Assembly (NCBI RefSeq): GCF_000172635.2
Contig: NC_018632.1
Coordinates: forward strand, 434,001-498,000
Source: Alteromonas macleodii ATCC 27126
Lineage (GTDB): Bacteria; Pseudomonadota; Gammaproteobacteria; Enterobacterales; Alteromonadaceae
Reading direction: 5' to 3'
Length of the DNA stretch: 64,000 nucleotides
Positions within the stretch are counted from its first letter, which is position 1; each line of letters begins with the position of its first letter. Below, piece by piece: positions 1 to 9,254 of the stretch. The translations under genes were made by a program, and so were the position numbers. The notes under the pieces are model-generated. The model saw only the letters and a program-made list of their open reading frames with translations, was not told the DNA's origin and did no database searches.

Positions 1-2
1 CC

Positions 3-692
3 CGTGACCCTCAGCATGGTTATGTTGCCGATTTTGACGACTACGTTGATGACTTCGTTATGTTCGTAGAAACTATTGTAAAGCCACTGCAGCAAGGCCC
101 GTTACAGCTGGTATGCCATTCGATGGGGGGCGCCATTGGTGCACTCACGCTGCTGCGTCTTCCGAATTTGTTTTCAAAAGCCGTTTTAGCTTCACCCATG
201 TTTGGCATTAAACCCGCTCTGCCCAATTGGTTGGCGAATGGCTTAATTCGCACAGGCCTTGCGGTAAACAGGATGAAAAAGAAAGATGCGGGGTACTTTT
301 TTGGTCAAACCCCGTATATCGCGTTTCCTTTTTCACTTAATAAGCTCACCCACAGCAAAACCCGCTATGCCCTGTTTCGTGAGCTGTATGACGAAGAACA
401 GGATATTCAGCTTGGTGGCGTGACTACAGAGTGGTTGGCAGCGGCACATCAGGCTATGAACAAAATTGAAAGTAGCGCACGCGCTATTACAACGCCCTCG
501 CTTATATTAAGTGCAGACGATGACGCGATTATTGATAATAACCGTCAGCGCCGCGTGGCTCAGCTTATGCCAAATGCAAAACTGGAAATAGTGCCCCGCG
601 CTTACCATGAGCTATTCACCGAGTCTGACGACATTCGCGAGCGCTCTGTGGCGCGTATTCTCGACTTTTTGACAGAAGACTCGTCTACATAA
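3..692 (+). CDS. alpha/beta hydrolase (lysophospholipase-like), 5' truncated
   Basis: The reading frame is open from base 3, so the N-terminus lies before the window. The visible 229 residues show an alpha/beta-hydrolase fold. The nucleophile elbow CHSMGG sits about 40 residues in and matches GxSxG. A late acidic segment (SADDDAIID) can supply the catalytic Asp, and the motif AYHELF the catalytic His. The spacing and the YHELF motif resemble the lysophospholipase L2 / monoglyceride lipase (serine aminopeptidase S33) group, which cleaves acyl esters of lysophospholipids or monoacylglycerols. No signal peptide can be judged because the start is missing. The next gene, trmL, begins 152 bases downstream and is probably separate. 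Family is confident; substrate is not. Confidence 0.8.
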   Translation, partial: RDPQHGYVADFDDYVDDFVMFVETIVKPLQQGPLQLVCHSMGGAIGALTLLRLPNLFSKAVLASPMFGIKPALPNWLANGLIRTGLAVNRMKKKDAGYFFGQTPYIAFPFSLNKLTHSKTRYALFRELYDEEQDIQLGGVTTEWLAAAHQAMNKIESSARAITTPSLILSADDDAIIDNNRQRRVAQLMPNAKLEIVPRAYHELFTESDDIRERSVARILDFLTEDSST

Positions 693-844
693 GTGCAGCC
701 AAAGCTAACATTTAGTTAGGTAATCATACTTAAGAGCAGCGCTTTCTATTTCACAGGTAATAAAAGTGTGTGCAAGGGTGATGAAGAATGGCGTTTCGGT
801 ATAAAATAAACGAGTTGTTAACTGTGAAGGTAATTTAAAAAAGC

Positions 845-1309
845 ATGCTCGATATCGTACTCTATCAGCCAGAGATCCCGCCAAATACGGGAAACATCAT
901 CCGCTTATGCGCAAACAGTGGCTTTATGTTGCACTTAATCGAGCCCTTGGGCTTTGAATGGGACGATAAACGCGTTCGACGCGCAGGTTTAGATTATCAT
1001 GAGTTTGCTCACGTAAAGCGCCACGCCAATTTAGACGCTTACCTGAATGATGCTAAGCCAAAACGGGTATTCGCTTGCACAACGAAAGGCAAAGCGTTTC
1101 ACAGCGATGTGTCTTATGAAAAAGGCGATGCGTTAATTTTCGGACCGGAAACCCGAGGTTTACCAGACGACTATATTCAATCGCTTCCCCCAGAGCAGCG
1201 TGTTCGCATCCCTATGTTGCCAGACAGTCGTAGTATGAACTTGTCTAATGCAGTATCGGTATTTGTGTATGAAAGCTGGCGTCAGTTTGGTTACGAGGGT
1301 GCTCGTTAG
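845..1309 (+). CDS. trmL: tRNA (cytidine(34)-2'-O)-methyltransferase TrmL
   Basis: A 154-residue SPOUT-class methyltransferase, the usual TrmL length. TrmL methylates the 2'-O of the wobble nucleotide (C34 or cmnm5U34) of the tRNA-Leu CAA and UAA isoacceptors, using SAM, in the cytoplasm. Motifs seen are the N-terminal [16 protein letters not shown], the [11 protein letters not shown] loop, and the C-terminal trefoil-knot SAM segment [19 protein letters not shown]. The start ATG lies just after an A-rich stretch with no strong Shine-Dalgarno sequence, but the protein begins with the canonical [12 protein letters not shown], so the start is well supported. It is apparently monocistronic. Confidence 0.95.
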   Translation: MLDIVLYQPEIPPNTGNIIRLCANSGFMLHLIEPLGFEWDDKRVRRAGLDYHEFAHVKRHANLDAYLNDAKPKRVFACTTKGKAFHSDVSYEKGDALIFGPETRGLPDDYIQSLPPEQRVRIPMLPDSRSMNLSNAVSVFVYESWRQFGYEGAR

Positions 1310-1481
1310 TACTTTCTCTAACGCTTACTGTTTTGCTAAAAGCTCTTTTAACCATTTAAATCAAAAGCTTATTCAGCCTTTAAAAATGTCTGTAAAGATA
1401 GCGTAAATGTAAAGATTGTCTCTCGTGGCGAATCTTTACATTCGCTATATTGCATTCAGTTTTTTTTATGGATCGAATGCT

Positions 1482-2660
1482 TTGAAACTCCCTCTACCCA
1501 TTAAAGTACTGCTCATTGCAATTATTGTGTTTGTGCCCGCTTATGCTGTTTATGCATGGCTATACTCACCTCAGACAAATACCGAATATCTCTTTCAAGA
1601 TGCAAAGATACGAGACATCGAATTAAATTTGGTGTCTACAGGTCAGCTTGAGCCCAAGCGCTACGTAGAGGTAGGCGCGCAGGTTTCAGGTCAGGTAGAC
1701 AATATTCACGTAGAAGAGGGGGATATTGTTAAAGAAGGCGATTTGCTGGTAGAGATCGATGCCCGTGTATTTGAAACACAAGTACAGAATTCTCAAGCGG
1801 CGCTGGACAGCAAAAAAGCACAGCTGGCTCAGCTGCGGGCAGAGCGAGAACTCGCCGAAGTGAGAGCGCAACGCAATCAAAATTTGTTTAAGCAAAATGC
1901 AGTCAGCCAAGATGTAGTCGTAAGCAGCGATACAAATCTTAAAGTTATCGATACCAAGATCACGGCGAGCATCGCACAGATTAAAGCCGACGAAGCCTCG
2001 CTGGAAGGGGATATTACTAAGCTCGGGTTTGCAAAGATATTTGCGCCAATATCCGGGACTGTAGCCACCTTACCGGTGCGTGAGGGGCAAACCCTGAATG
2101 CCAATCAAAACGCCCCCGTGTTGCTTCAAATTTCCGACTTATCAGTAATGACCCTACGCGCAGAAGTGTCTGAAGCCGATGTGCAGAAAATAAAGCGCGG
2201 CATGCCAGTCTATTTCTCTACCTTGGGCGATAACAAAACCTTCTACCACTCTACCGTTCGTCAAGTGCTACCAACACCCACAGTACTTAATGACGTAGTG
2301 CTATACCAAGTGCTAATCGATGTTGAGAATCCTGATCGCACGTTAATGGACGCCATGACTACCCAAGTGTTCTTTGTGCAAGAGCAGGTGAAAGGCGCGC
2401 TTTCTGTGCCGTTAGCGGCAGTAAAAGGACGAGCTCGCAATCAATTCGTGATGCTTAAACAGGGCGATGAGGTGGTTCGCACGCCAGTAAAAGTAGGCAT
2501 AAAAAATAGAACCCATATTCAAATTATAGAAGGCCTATCAGAAGGTGATGAAGTGGTTGTGGGTCTAGCAGACGGCACCGCAATGCCGGCCGCGGGCATG
2601 CGCAGAGTGCCGGGTGGACAGCCGCCATCAGGCCCACCGCGCCGCCGTGACGGATTCTAA
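1482..2660 (+). CDS. macA: MacA-type periplasmic adaptor subunit of an ABC efflux pump
   Basis: Membrane-fusion protein linking an inner-membrane ABC transporter to an outer-membrane channel. It has an N-terminal membrane anchor (about residues 5-27) and a lipoyl/barrel-sandwich half around VEVGAQVSGQVDNIHVEEGD. An alpha-helical hairpin with heptads follows (AALDSKKAQLAQLRAEREL), then a second lipoyl half with the FAPISGTVATLPVREGQ signature and beta-barrel and membrane-proximal domains. The frame is open back to a TTG at 1416. I prefer the TTG at 1482 (MKLPLPIKVLL): it has GGA nine bases upstream and gives a conventional short cytoplasmic leader before the anchor. The C-terminus is rich in Pro and Arg. 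The stop lies one base before macB, so the two are translationally linked. Confidence 0.88.
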   Translation: MKLPLPIKVLLIAIIVFVPAYAVYAWLYSPQTNTEYLFQDAKIRDIELNLVSTGQLEPKRYVEVGAQVSGQVDNIHVEEGDIVKEGDLLVEIDARVFETQVQNSQAALDSKKAQLAQLRAERELAEVRAQRNQNLFKQNAVSQDVVVSSDTNLKVIDTKITASIAQIKADEASLEGDITKLGFAKIFAPISGTVATLPVREGQTLNANQNAPVLLQISDLSVMTLRAEVSEADVQKIKRGMPVYFSTLGDNKTFYHSTVRQVLPTPTVLNDVVLYQVLIDVENPDRTLMDAMTTQVFFVQEQVKGALSVPLAAVKGRARNQFVMLKQGDEVVRTPVKVGIKNRTHIQIIEGLSEGDEVVVGLADGTAMPAAGMRRVPGGQPPSGPPRRRDGF

Positions 2661-2661
2661 T

Positions 2662-4632
2662 ATGTCGTTAATACAGCTTAATGGCGTATCACGTCGCTAC
2701 AAAACAGAAGGGTTTGAAGTCACCGCATTGGATAACGTTTCCTTATCAATCGATAAGGGAGAATTTGTCGCCATTATGGGGCAATCCGGGTCAGGAAAGT
2801 CGACCTTGATGAATATCCTAGGATGTTTAGACACCCCTTCAGAAGGGGTGTACCGTATCCACGGACAGTCAGTATCCTCGCTAAACCCCGATCAACTCTC
2901 TGCCCTTCGCTTGAAAACGTTCGGGTTTGTTTTCCAACGCTATCAGCTACTGTCGTCGCTAAATGCGACTGAAAACGTGGCACTGCCAGCAATATACAGC
3001 GGTACGTCTAGCGAAGATCGCACTCAAAAAGCGCAACAACTGCTTGATAAACTTGGCCTTTCAAGCAGAAAAGAGCACAAACCCGGAGAGCTTTCAGGTG
3101 GCCAACAACAGCGTGTCTCGGTAGCGCGAGCCTTAATTAATGGTGCAGAAGTAATATTAGCCGACGAGCCCACCGGGGCGCTTGACTCGGCCAGCGGAGA
3201 GCAGTTACTGGCATTGCTTCGCGAGCTACACGCAGAAGGGGTGACTATTATTCTTATCACCCACGATAGTGCAGTTGCTGAACATGCCGACAGGCAAATA
3301 CACTTACTTGATGGGAAAATTGTAACAGATACCAAAACCGCTGCGCCTAGCACAAGTGAATCAGTTGAAAAGAATGCGGCTTCAGTGCAGCACGTACATT
3401 CTCAAGAGCCCACGCCGGTACCGGCAATCAAACCTTTTCCAAGTATCTCACTTTTTTCAGCCCTATCTATGGCGTTCACTGCCCTTAGAATGAATTGGTT
3501 TAGAACCTTGCTCACACTCTTGGGAATTATTATTGGAGTAGCGGCAGTGGTGACCATGATGGCCATCGGTGAGGGAGGTAAACAGCAGGTACTAGAGCGC
3601 ATTGAAACCATTGGCACGAACCTGATTTCGATTAGGCCGGGTGGACGAAACATGCGCTCATCCGGAGATATTGCATCGCTGACATTAGCAGATGCCACTG
3701 CATTGAAAAGTGTTCCGGGTGTGGCTTATGTCGCGCCGGAAAGAAGTGCAAGGGCAACCATCCGATACAGCGAAAATGATTTTTCAGGACGTATTACAGG
3801 CACCACACCTGACTACTTTCATGCTAAAGACTGGGAAATGGCGCAGGGCGTGTTTTTCAGCGATGAAGACGTAACAAATTATGCACCTGTGGTGGTAATT
3901 GGAGATACGGTAGCAGAGACCCTGTTTGAAGATAAATATCGGGCAGTAGGCGAGTACATCTTGATGCAAAATGCCTTCTATCAGGTCGTAGGTGTACTTC
4001 ATTCTAAGGGCGCCAGTGCAGGTGGTAACGATATGGATGACGAAGTGCTCATTCCGGTTACAACTGGCCGTTTGAAGGTATTTGGTCGGGATTACTTAAG
4101 CAGCATTACCATAAAGGCAGAAAGTACCGAAGTAGCCACTCAGGTAAAAGATGATGTGCTGGCACTGTTGGTAGAACGTCACGGACAAGAAGACGTGATG
4201 GTGCGTACCACAGAGTCACTGGTAGAGGCGGTCACGGAAACGCAAGACACGTTAACTTGGCTCTTGGCGTCTGTTGCTGCCATATCTTTGTTTGTTGGCG
4301 GTATCGGTGTAATGAATATCATGCTGGTCAACGTATCTGAGCGTAAGAGGGAGATTGGACTACGCATCGCCACAGGCGCAAAACCTCGCGATATCTTGCG
4401 CCAGTTCAATATCGAGGCATGGGTAGTGTGTATCTTGGGTGGTATCTTCGGCATTCTTCTGGGCTATTTTGTTGTCCTTATCGTTGCTTCATTCAGTGTG
4501 CCTGTCGCCTACACGCTAATGCCGCCCGTTTTGGCTTTTGTCACATCTCTCGCTGTAGGGCTCATTTTTGGTTATGCCCCTGCTCAAAAAGCATCAAAGC
4601 TTAATCCCATTGACGCGTTGGCAGAGGAGTAA
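2662..4632 (+). CDS. macB: MacB-type ABC transporter, ATPase-permease fusion
   Basis: A 656-residue single-chain ABC exporter half-transporter. The N-terminal nucleotide-binding domain has Walker A GQSGSGKST (about residue 40), signature LSGGQQQR (about 144), Walker B ILADEPTG (about 165) and an H-loop ITHD. A linker of about 40 residues leads to the first membrane helix (near 280), a large periplasmic domain (RPGGRNMRSSGD onward), then three C-terminal helices with the conserved RKREIGLR coupling loop. MacB works as a mechanotransmitter, exporting macrolides, peptides or lipopeptides from the periplasm with MacA and a TolC-type duct. The ATG at 2662 is chosen over an upstream in-frame ATG at 2614, because that one overlaps macA and the protein starts normally with MSLIQLNGVSRRY. 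The natural substrate is unknown. Confidence 0.93.
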   Translation: MSLIQLNGVSRRYKTEGFEVTALDNVSLSIDKGEFVAIMGQSGSGKSTLMNILGCLDTPSEGVYRIHGQSVSSLNPDQLSALRLKTFGFVFQRYQLLSSLNATENVALPAIYSGTSSEDRTQKAQQLLDKLGLSSRKEHKPGELSGGQQQRVSVARALINGAEVILADEPTGALDSASGEQLLALLRELHAEGVTIILITHDSAVAEHADRQIHLLDGKIVTDTKTAAPSTSESVEKNAASVQHVHSQEPTPVPAIKPFPSISLFSALSMAFTALRMNWFRTLLTLLGIIIGVAAVVTMMAIGEGGKQQVLERIETIGTNLISIRPGGRNMRSSGDIASLTLADATALKSVPGVAYVAPERSARATIRYSENDFSGRITGTTPDYFHAKDWEMAQGVFFSDEDVTNYAPVVVIGDTVAETLFEDKYRAVGEYILMQNAFYQVVGVLHSKGASAGGNDMDDEVLIPVTTGRLKVFGRDYLSSITIKAESTEVATQVKDDVLALLVERHGQEDVMVRTTESLVEAVTETQDTLTWLLASVAAISLFVGGIGVMNIMLVNVSERKREIGLRIATGAKPRDILRQFNIEAWVVCILGGIFGILLGYFVVLIVASFSVPVAYTLMPPVLAFVTSLAVGLIFGYAPAQKASKLNPIDALAEE

Positions 4633-4636
4633 CGCC

Positions 4637-6046
4637 ATGCATTCTTTTTGTTTTTCTGTGCCTCTTGCCGCTCGTTCATTACTGTGCGCGTTCTCTTGTA
4701 TCGTGCTGACCGCAAGCTGCGCTTATTCACCTTCTACAACGTTGCCCGAAACTGACACGCAGGCGCTACAAAAAGCGAAGTCTGTGGACGCGACTAGTCA
4801 AATAACAACATCATGGTGGAAGGTGTTCGAGGTGGCTGAACTTGCGCCCGTTATGAAGAAGCTTGAAAGCCAAAATTTAACCCTTAATCAAGCCGAGCAG
4901 AGGGTGAAACGAGCGCAATTTCTCTTAGCACAAGCTAACGCAGGTGACGTTCCGACTATAACGGCGAGGACATCTGGACGCAGTGGAAGAGACCTAGATA
5001 GTGGCCGTTCAAGCCACTCTACTTCAGGTGGACTGGGATTGAGTTATGACGCGGACATATGGGGTACACGAGATGCTCAGCAGCGCAGTCGTCAGTTAGG
5101 TATCGATACTGCACAGTATCAGTTTACCGATGCGCTGTTAGACACTCAGGCGTTGTTTATAAATACCCTTCTTGAGCAGATTTCACTGCAGTCGCGGCTG
5201 TCTATTGCGATGCAAAACGTAGAGATTAGCGAAGCGCTGCTAAACCTAGTTCAAATTCGCTTTGAAGAGGGGGATACCTCAGGTATTGAGGTTTCCCAGC
5301 AGCGCAATACATTGATCAGTGCTCAGTCGGAGGTGCTGCGACTGAGCAATAGTTTAACGCTTAATGAGCGGGCATTAGCGGTATTGTTAGGTAATGAATC
5401 TATGCAATTTAATACGCTTGAACAAAAAGCGCTGCTTTCCCTTTCGCTAACCGATTTTTCACTGCCCGAAGTGGCACCTATATTAAGCGCTGAGGTATTG
5501 AAGCAGCGTCCAGATGTTCAGTTAGCTATAGCGCAATTTAAGCAGGCTGATTTAGCGTTTTACGAAGCGTCAGTGGCAGGTCTTCCAGGCATGAGCTTAA
5601 GTGCAGATATTGGTGTGAGTGATTTACTGGACTTAGCGCAAGGGTGGACCTTGAGTGCTGCAATAAGCTCAGCAGCAACCCTGTTCGATGGCGGTAGATT
5701 AGAAGCTGCAGAAAATGCGGCGAAAACCGATGTGGATTTAGCAATATTACAGTATCAACAGACGGTGCTTAGCGCGATAGAAGCGTTGTTAAATAGCCAA
5801 ACTAACTTGGTATTCAATCAACAAAACTACCGCTACGCGTTAGCCTCGCTCGAGAACAATCAGCAGCTTTATCGTCTTGCGGATATTCGCTACAAAGCCG
5901 GTGACACTGACTTTCTGAATTTGCTTAATGCTCAACGTAGCTTTTTCTCGGCTAGGCAATCTGTAATCAGTAGCTATCAAGCCGTACTCTCTTCTGTCAT
6001 TGCCACCTACAGAGAAAGCGCAGGCGCCGACATCACTTCGTCATAG
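4637..6046 (+). CDS. outer-membrane efflux lipoprotein (TolC/NodT-type)
   Basis: A 469-residue outer-membrane factor that would form the exit duct of the MacAB pump. The ATG at 4637 has GAGGAG seven bases upstream, overlapping the macB stop. The signal peptide ends in the lipobox LTAS-C, so the mature protein is probably lipidated, as in the NodT/OprM subfamily. Two repeats of the OEP domain are visible: the first around LNQAEQRVKRAQFLLAQANAGDVPT, the second after EVLKQRPDVQLAIAQFKQADL, with LFDGGRLEAAENAAKTDVDLA near the end. It is the last gene of macA-macB-omf and is followed by a terminator, so the operon carries its own channel rather than relying only on a chromosomal TolC. Confidence 0.9.
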   Translation: MHSFCFSVPLAARSLLCAFSCIVLTASCAYSPSTTLPETDTQALQKAKSVDATSQITTSWWKVFEVAELAPVMKKLESQNLTLNQAEQRVKRAQFLLAQANAGDVPTITARTSGRSGRDLDSGRSSHSTSGGLGLSYDADIWGTRDAQQRSRQLGIDTAQYQFTDALLDTQALFINTLLEQISLQSRLSIAMQNVEISEALLNLVQIRFEEGDTSGIEVSQQRNTLISAQSEVLRLSNSLTLNERALAVLLGNESMQFNTLEQKALLSLSLTDFSLPEVAPILSAEVLKQRPDVQLAIAQFKQADLAFYEASVAGLPGMSLSADIGVSDLLDLAQGWTLSAAISSAATLFDGGRLEAAENAAKTDVDLAILQYQQTVLSAIEALLNSQTNLVFNQQNYRYALASLENNQQLYRLADIRYKAGDTDFLNLLNAQRSFFSARQSVISSYQAVLSSVIATYRESAGADITSS

Positions 6047-6075
6047 CATTTAGATTTTCTCAAGCAGCAATACGA

Positions 6076-6099
6076 AAGCCCTGTGAACAGGGCTTTTTT
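6076..6099 (+). terminator. rho-independent terminator after the efflux operon
   Basis: An 8-bp perfect stem, AGCCCTGT paired with ACAGGGCT, with a two-base GA loop. A run of six T follows. It lies 30 bases after the outer-membrane factor stop codon. Confidence 0.9.
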
Positions 6100-6205
6100 G
6101 TGCGTTTTGTAAGGATTGGTATAAAGCCTGTCTGAGTCAGGTTTCGTTCAGCTTCACTCATTAATATAGCCTGTGAACATGCAAGAATGAGTTTGGAGAA
6201 GCATT

Positions 6206-6598
6206 ATGAAACGTATTACCCTGAGTATTATCACCGGCGTTTGCTTAATGATTGCGGGGCAAGCAAGCGCCCATTCAGGTCATCATTCTCACTCGAATAG
6301 AGGGGCGAATGAAAGGGTCACTATTATTACGCAACCTGCTCGTCCGATTATTGACGTAGCCATAAGCGTTCCTGAAATTGGCCTGTACGTTAACGTCTTG
6401 CCAGGTGCGCATAGGGTAGAGGTTATCGACAATCATCGTTATTACGTTGCTAATAATCATTACTATCGCAAGCATGGGAATCGCTATGTGGTTGTCGATT
6501 CACCCTACAAAAAGGTGAAAAAAGTGAAACACCATAAGCGCAGTCACGCTAGATATCACGACAACGCTAAAGTGATCGTGGTAAGAGAAGGCCGCTAA
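6206..6598 (+). CDS. small secreted basic protein, His/Tyr-rich
   Basis: A 130-residue protein of unknown function. It has a clear Sec signal peptide (MKRITLSIITGVCLMIAGQASA, cleavage after ASA). A His-rich mature N-terminus follows (HSGHHSHSNRG), then a segment with alternating Tyr/His (NHRYYVANNHYYRKHGNRYVVV) and a Lys/His-rich basic tail. The YYV..NHYYR..GNRYVVV pattern resembles small periplasmic proteins of the DUF6515 type, but I cannot confirm that. The ATG follows GGAG by nine bases (TTTGGAGAAGCATT ATG). It is monocistronic and ends at a bidirectional terminator shared with gpsA. His clusters suggest metal binding, which is only inference. Confidence 0.75.
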   Translation: MKRITLSIITGVCLMIAGQASAHSGHHSHSNRGANERVTIITQPARPIIDVAISVPEIGLYVNVLPGAHRVEVIDNHRYYVANNHYYRKHGNRYVVVDSPYKKVKKVKHHKRSHARYHDNAKVIVVREGR

Positions 6599-6649
6599 GT
6601 TCAGGTTGATAAGCTGGAAAAGATAGGAATAGTGGGGCGTTAAGAGGCT

Positions 6650-6679
6650 GATGGTTTTTGCTACTAAGCAAAAACCATC
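6650..6679. terminator. bidirectional terminator between convergent genes
   Basis: A perfect 12-bp inverted repeat (GATGGTTTTTGC and GCAAAAACCATC) with a six-base loop. It sits between the 3' ends of the His-rich gene (+) and gpsA (-). T-rich and A-rich arms provide a U-tract in either direction. Confidence 0.75.
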
Positions 6680-6688
6680 AAATATTCA

Positions 6689-7705
6689 CTAGGCTTCTTT
6701 TTTGAGGTCTCGACCAAGCAGAGCTAAGGCCGCCTCTTTAGGGGATTTTCCGTGATAAAGCACAGCATAAATTTGTTCACAAATAGGCATTTCTACGCCT
6801 ACTTTCTTAGATAAAATGTGCACTTCTTCAGTGTTGCGATATCCCTCAACCACTTGTCCGATTTCGTCAATAGCAACATCGACACTCTTGCCTTGACCCA
6901 AAGCCAGCCCAAAGCGACGATTGCGCGATTGATTGTCGGTGCAAGTCAAAACTAAATCGCCAAGACCCGCCATACCCATAAAGGTTTCTGGATTTGCACC
7001 CAGCTTCACGCCCAAACGGGTAAGCTCTGCTAAACCTCGGGTGATCAGCGCCGTTCGCGCGTTTGCACCAAAGCCAAGGCCATCGGCTAAGCCCGCGCCT
7101 ATAGCGATAACGTTTTTAACCGCACCACCAAGCTGAACGCCAGTAAAGTCTGAGTTTTTGTATACTCTGAACGACTTTGCGCAATGCAGCTTTGCTGCAA
7201 ATTCGTCACTCAGCGTATCGTCAGTGGAAGACAGCGAAATTGCAGTAGGTAAGCCTGCTACCATTTCTTTAGCAAAAGTAGGGCCTGATAACACGGCTAG
7301 GGGATAGTCGGTACCCAGTATTTCCTCTGCCACATCGCGAAGCAGACGGCCCGTTTTTGGCTCAAGTCCTTTGGTCGCCCAAATAATGCGTTGATGCGGT
7401 TTAAGCAATGGCTTTAAGCTTTGAAGCATAGCCGCAAATGCATGGCTAGGTACAACCACTAAAATATCTTGGCTGGCGGCTACCACTTCTTCTAAGTTGG
7501 CATTTACCACTAGGGCATCTGGAAATGTTGCGCCTGGAAGATAACGAGCATTCTCTCGGTTCACTTCCATTTCGGCAATGTGCTTTTCATCACGGCCCCA
7601 AAGCAGTGTGGGGTTGCCATTTCTGGCAAGACAAAAAGCAAGGGCGGTGCCGTAAGACCCCGCCCCTAATACTGAAACAGACTCTGAAACCGAATGCGAC
7701 TTCAT
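6689..7705 (-). CDS. gpsA: NAD(P)H-dependent glycerol-3-phosphate dehydrogenase
   Basis: Reduces dihydroxyacetone phosphate to sn-glycerol-3-phosphate for phospholipid synthesis in the cytoplasm. The N-terminal Rossmann motif [12 protein letters not shown] is near residue 11. The substrate and catalytic region shows [23 protein letters not shown] (with the catalytic Lys) and [12 protein letters not shown]. The frame extends to a GTG at 7726 with an intermediate ATG at 7720. The ATG at 7705 is preferred: AAAGG lies seven bases before it, and it gives 338 residues, close to E. coli GpsA (339). It is the last gene of yibN-grxC-secB-gpsA, starting 25 bases after secB. This order is the same in E. 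coli. Confidence 0.95.
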   Translation of the reverse strand: MKSHSVSESVSVLGAGSYGTALAFCLARNGNPTLLWGRDEKHIAEMEVNRENARYLPGATFPDALVVNANLEEVVAASQDILVVVPSHAFAAMLQSLKPLLKPHQRIIWATKGLEPKTGRLLRDVAEEILGTDYPLAVLSGPTFAKEMVAGLPTAISLSSTDDTLSDEFAAKLHCAKSFRVYKNSDFTGVQLGGAVKNVIAIGAGLADGLGFGANARTALITRGLAELTRLGVKLGANPETFMGMAGLGDLVLTCTDNQSRNRRFGLALGQGKSVDVAIDEIGQVVEGYRNTEEVHILSKKVGVEMPICEQIYAVLYHGKSPKEAALALLGRDLKKEA

Positions 7706-7730
7706 GTCCACGCCTTTCATGTTCACCTAA

Positions 7731-8240
7731 TTAGGCGTCCATTTTTGGCGCTTCGCCCTGCGCTTGCTGTGCACGTTTTTGCACGTAAGCGGCAAAGATA
7801 GCGTCGAAGTTTACAGGCGCTAGGTTAAGTGGAGGGAATGTTCCACGGTTAACCAAGTTAGAAATGGTTTCACGCGCATATGGGAAAAGCATGTTCGGGC
7901 AGAACGAGCCCAACGTGTGCGCTTTGTTTTGGTCTGGCATTTCGCCAATAGCGAAGATACCTGCTTGTTGCACTTCACAAAGGAATGCTGTTTCTTCACC
8001 AAGTGTTGCCGTAACGGTAACTGAAAGTACAACTTCAAATACATTTTCTTCTAGCTTGTTAGTGCTAGTGTCGATGTCTAGTTTAATTTCAGGCTTCCAC
8101 TCTTTAGTGAAAATAGCTGGCGCGTTTGGAGACTCAAAAGAAATGTCTTTTGTGTAGATACGCTGAATATTGAACTGAGCACTCTGTTGCGCTTGTGCGC
8201 CCGCTGCTTCGCCGTTATTTGTCTGATTTTCGTCAGCCAT
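7731..8240 (-). CDS. secB: protein-export chaperone SecB
   Basis: Tetrameric cytoplasmic chaperone that keeps preproteins unfolded and passes them to SecA. At 169 residues it is slightly longer than E. coli SecB (155). The extra length is in the N-terminal Ala/Gln/Asn-rich tail and the acidic C-terminus ([10 protein letters not shown]). Family motifs seen are [51 protein letters not shown] and the [15 protein letters not shown] segment. It sits between grxC and gpsA in the conserved export/redox cluster. Confidence 0.97.
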   Translation of the reverse strand: MADENQTNNGEAAGAQAQQSAQFNIQRIYTKDISFESPNAPAIFTKEWKPEIKLDIDTSTNKLEENVFEVVLSVTVTATLGEETAFLCEVQQAGIFAIGEMPDQNKAHTLGSFCPNMLFPYARETISNLVNRGTFPPLNLAPVNFDAIFAAYVQKRAQQAQGEAPKMDA

Positions 8241-8302
8241 GGTATTTCCTATTTAATTGTCGTTTTAATTTAATGTAGTGCGTTGCTGTATGCGCTGACG
8301 CT

Positions 8303-8563
8303 TTACGCCAAACCCAACATTGGATTTAGTTTGCTTTGTGCTTCCAAAGCCATCATATCGTCACAGCCACCAACGTGCTGATCGTCAATGAAAATTTGCG
8401 GAACAGTCCAGCCGCCGTTTGCGCGTTCAATCATCTCGTCGCGCAGTTCAGGCTTAACATCTATTGGGTATTCAATAAATTCTACACCTTTTTGCGTTAG
8501 CAATGCTTTTGCACGGTGGCAGTAAGGGCAGTGGCCCTTAGTGTAAAGTTCTACTTTGCTCAT
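8303..8563 (-). CDS. grxC: glutaredoxin 3 (GrxC)
   Basis: An 86-residue dithiol glutaredoxin that reduces protein disulfides and glutathione mixed disulfides with glutathione. The active site CPYC lies at residues 12-15 (KGHCPYCHRAKALL). The cis-Pro TVPQIFID and the glutathione-binding GGCDDM follow. The extra Cys in GGCDD is normal for Grx3. The gene lies 12 bases after yibN and upstream of secB. Confidence 0.96.
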   Translation of the reverse strand: MSKVELYTKGHCPYCHRAKALLTQKGVEFIEYPIDVKPELRDEMIERANGGWTVPQIFIDDQHVGGCDDMMALEAQSKLNPMLGLA

Positions 8564-8575
8564 AAAGGTTACCTG

Positions 8576-9001
8576 TTATTTAGAAACGGGAAGGCTGGCA
8601 CTTTGCCACGCGTTCATTCCGCCTTTTAATACGCTCACATTCGCGAAGCCATCTTTAAGCATCGCATTTGCTGTACCACGAGCCTGATTACCCATAGCGC
8701 ATACTACGATAATGGGTTTGTCTTTACTGTTTTCAAGTTTCTTGAAGTTTTTCTCACGCAACTCTTCAGGTTTAATTTGTCTGGCACCCAAAATATGGCC
8801 AGCTTTAAACTCTTTCGCAGGGCGTGTATCTAGCACTATCGCATCGTCTTTATTCATCAAAACCGTTGCTTCGTGCGTGCTCAATTCTTTTACTGAAGAT
8901 GTCCATGCACTGATATAGCTAAATATCAACATGGCAATCAGCGCAACCCAAATACCAGCAAGAATAAAGTTGTTGCTAGCAAATTCAATTAGTTGATCCA
9001 T
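8576..9001 (-). CDS. yibN: membrane-anchored rhodanese-like protein (YibN)
   Basis: A 141-residue protein with one N-terminal membrane helix (about residues 12-30, FILAGIWVALIAMLIFSYI). A single rhodanese domain follows: the conserved D in VLDTRPAKEFKAGHI and the active-site loop VVCAMGNQARG with the catalytic Cys. Such proteins carry persulfide sulfur; YibN of E. coli is anchored to the inner membrane and has been linked to YidC-dependent membrane insertion. It is first in the yibN-grxC-secB-gpsA cluster and divergent from envC. In E. coli gpmI lies between; it is absent from this spot. Confidence 0.92.
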   Translation of the reverse strand: MDQLIEFASNNFILAGIWVALIAMLIFSYISAWTSSVKELSTHEATVLMNKDDAIVLDTRPAKEFKAGHILGARQIKPEELREKNFKKLENSKDKPIIVVCAMGNQARGTANAMLKDGFANVSVLKGGMNAWQSASLPVSK

Positions 9002-9254
9002 TACCTCTAACCCTGTCTACAGACCATGAAAAGAGTGCAAAGTATATAGAAAAATGGGCGAGAAACCAGCTTACCTTTCAGTATGATGAATGTCAGTCAT
9101 AGCGGGTTTGCGCTAAATACTTTAGATGATTGATATTACGAACAAATTGCACTGGGCATATGGAGGAGCGTCAGATACACTGGAAAACGTTGTTAACAGC
9201 AACGATGAAACACATTAAGTCATCAATGAAAAAGTTAAGGTTCTAGGCGCACGT

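Noticed and set aside
7525..7734. 69-codon plus-strand frame opposite gpsA
   Set aside because: It lies antisense to the strongly conserved N-terminal Rossmann region of gpsA and is a shadow.
9002..9254. A missing gpmI between yibN and envC
   Set aside because: I looked for a remnant because E. coli has gpmI here, but the 253 bases hold no similar sequence. The gene is simply elsewhere or absent, not decayed in place.
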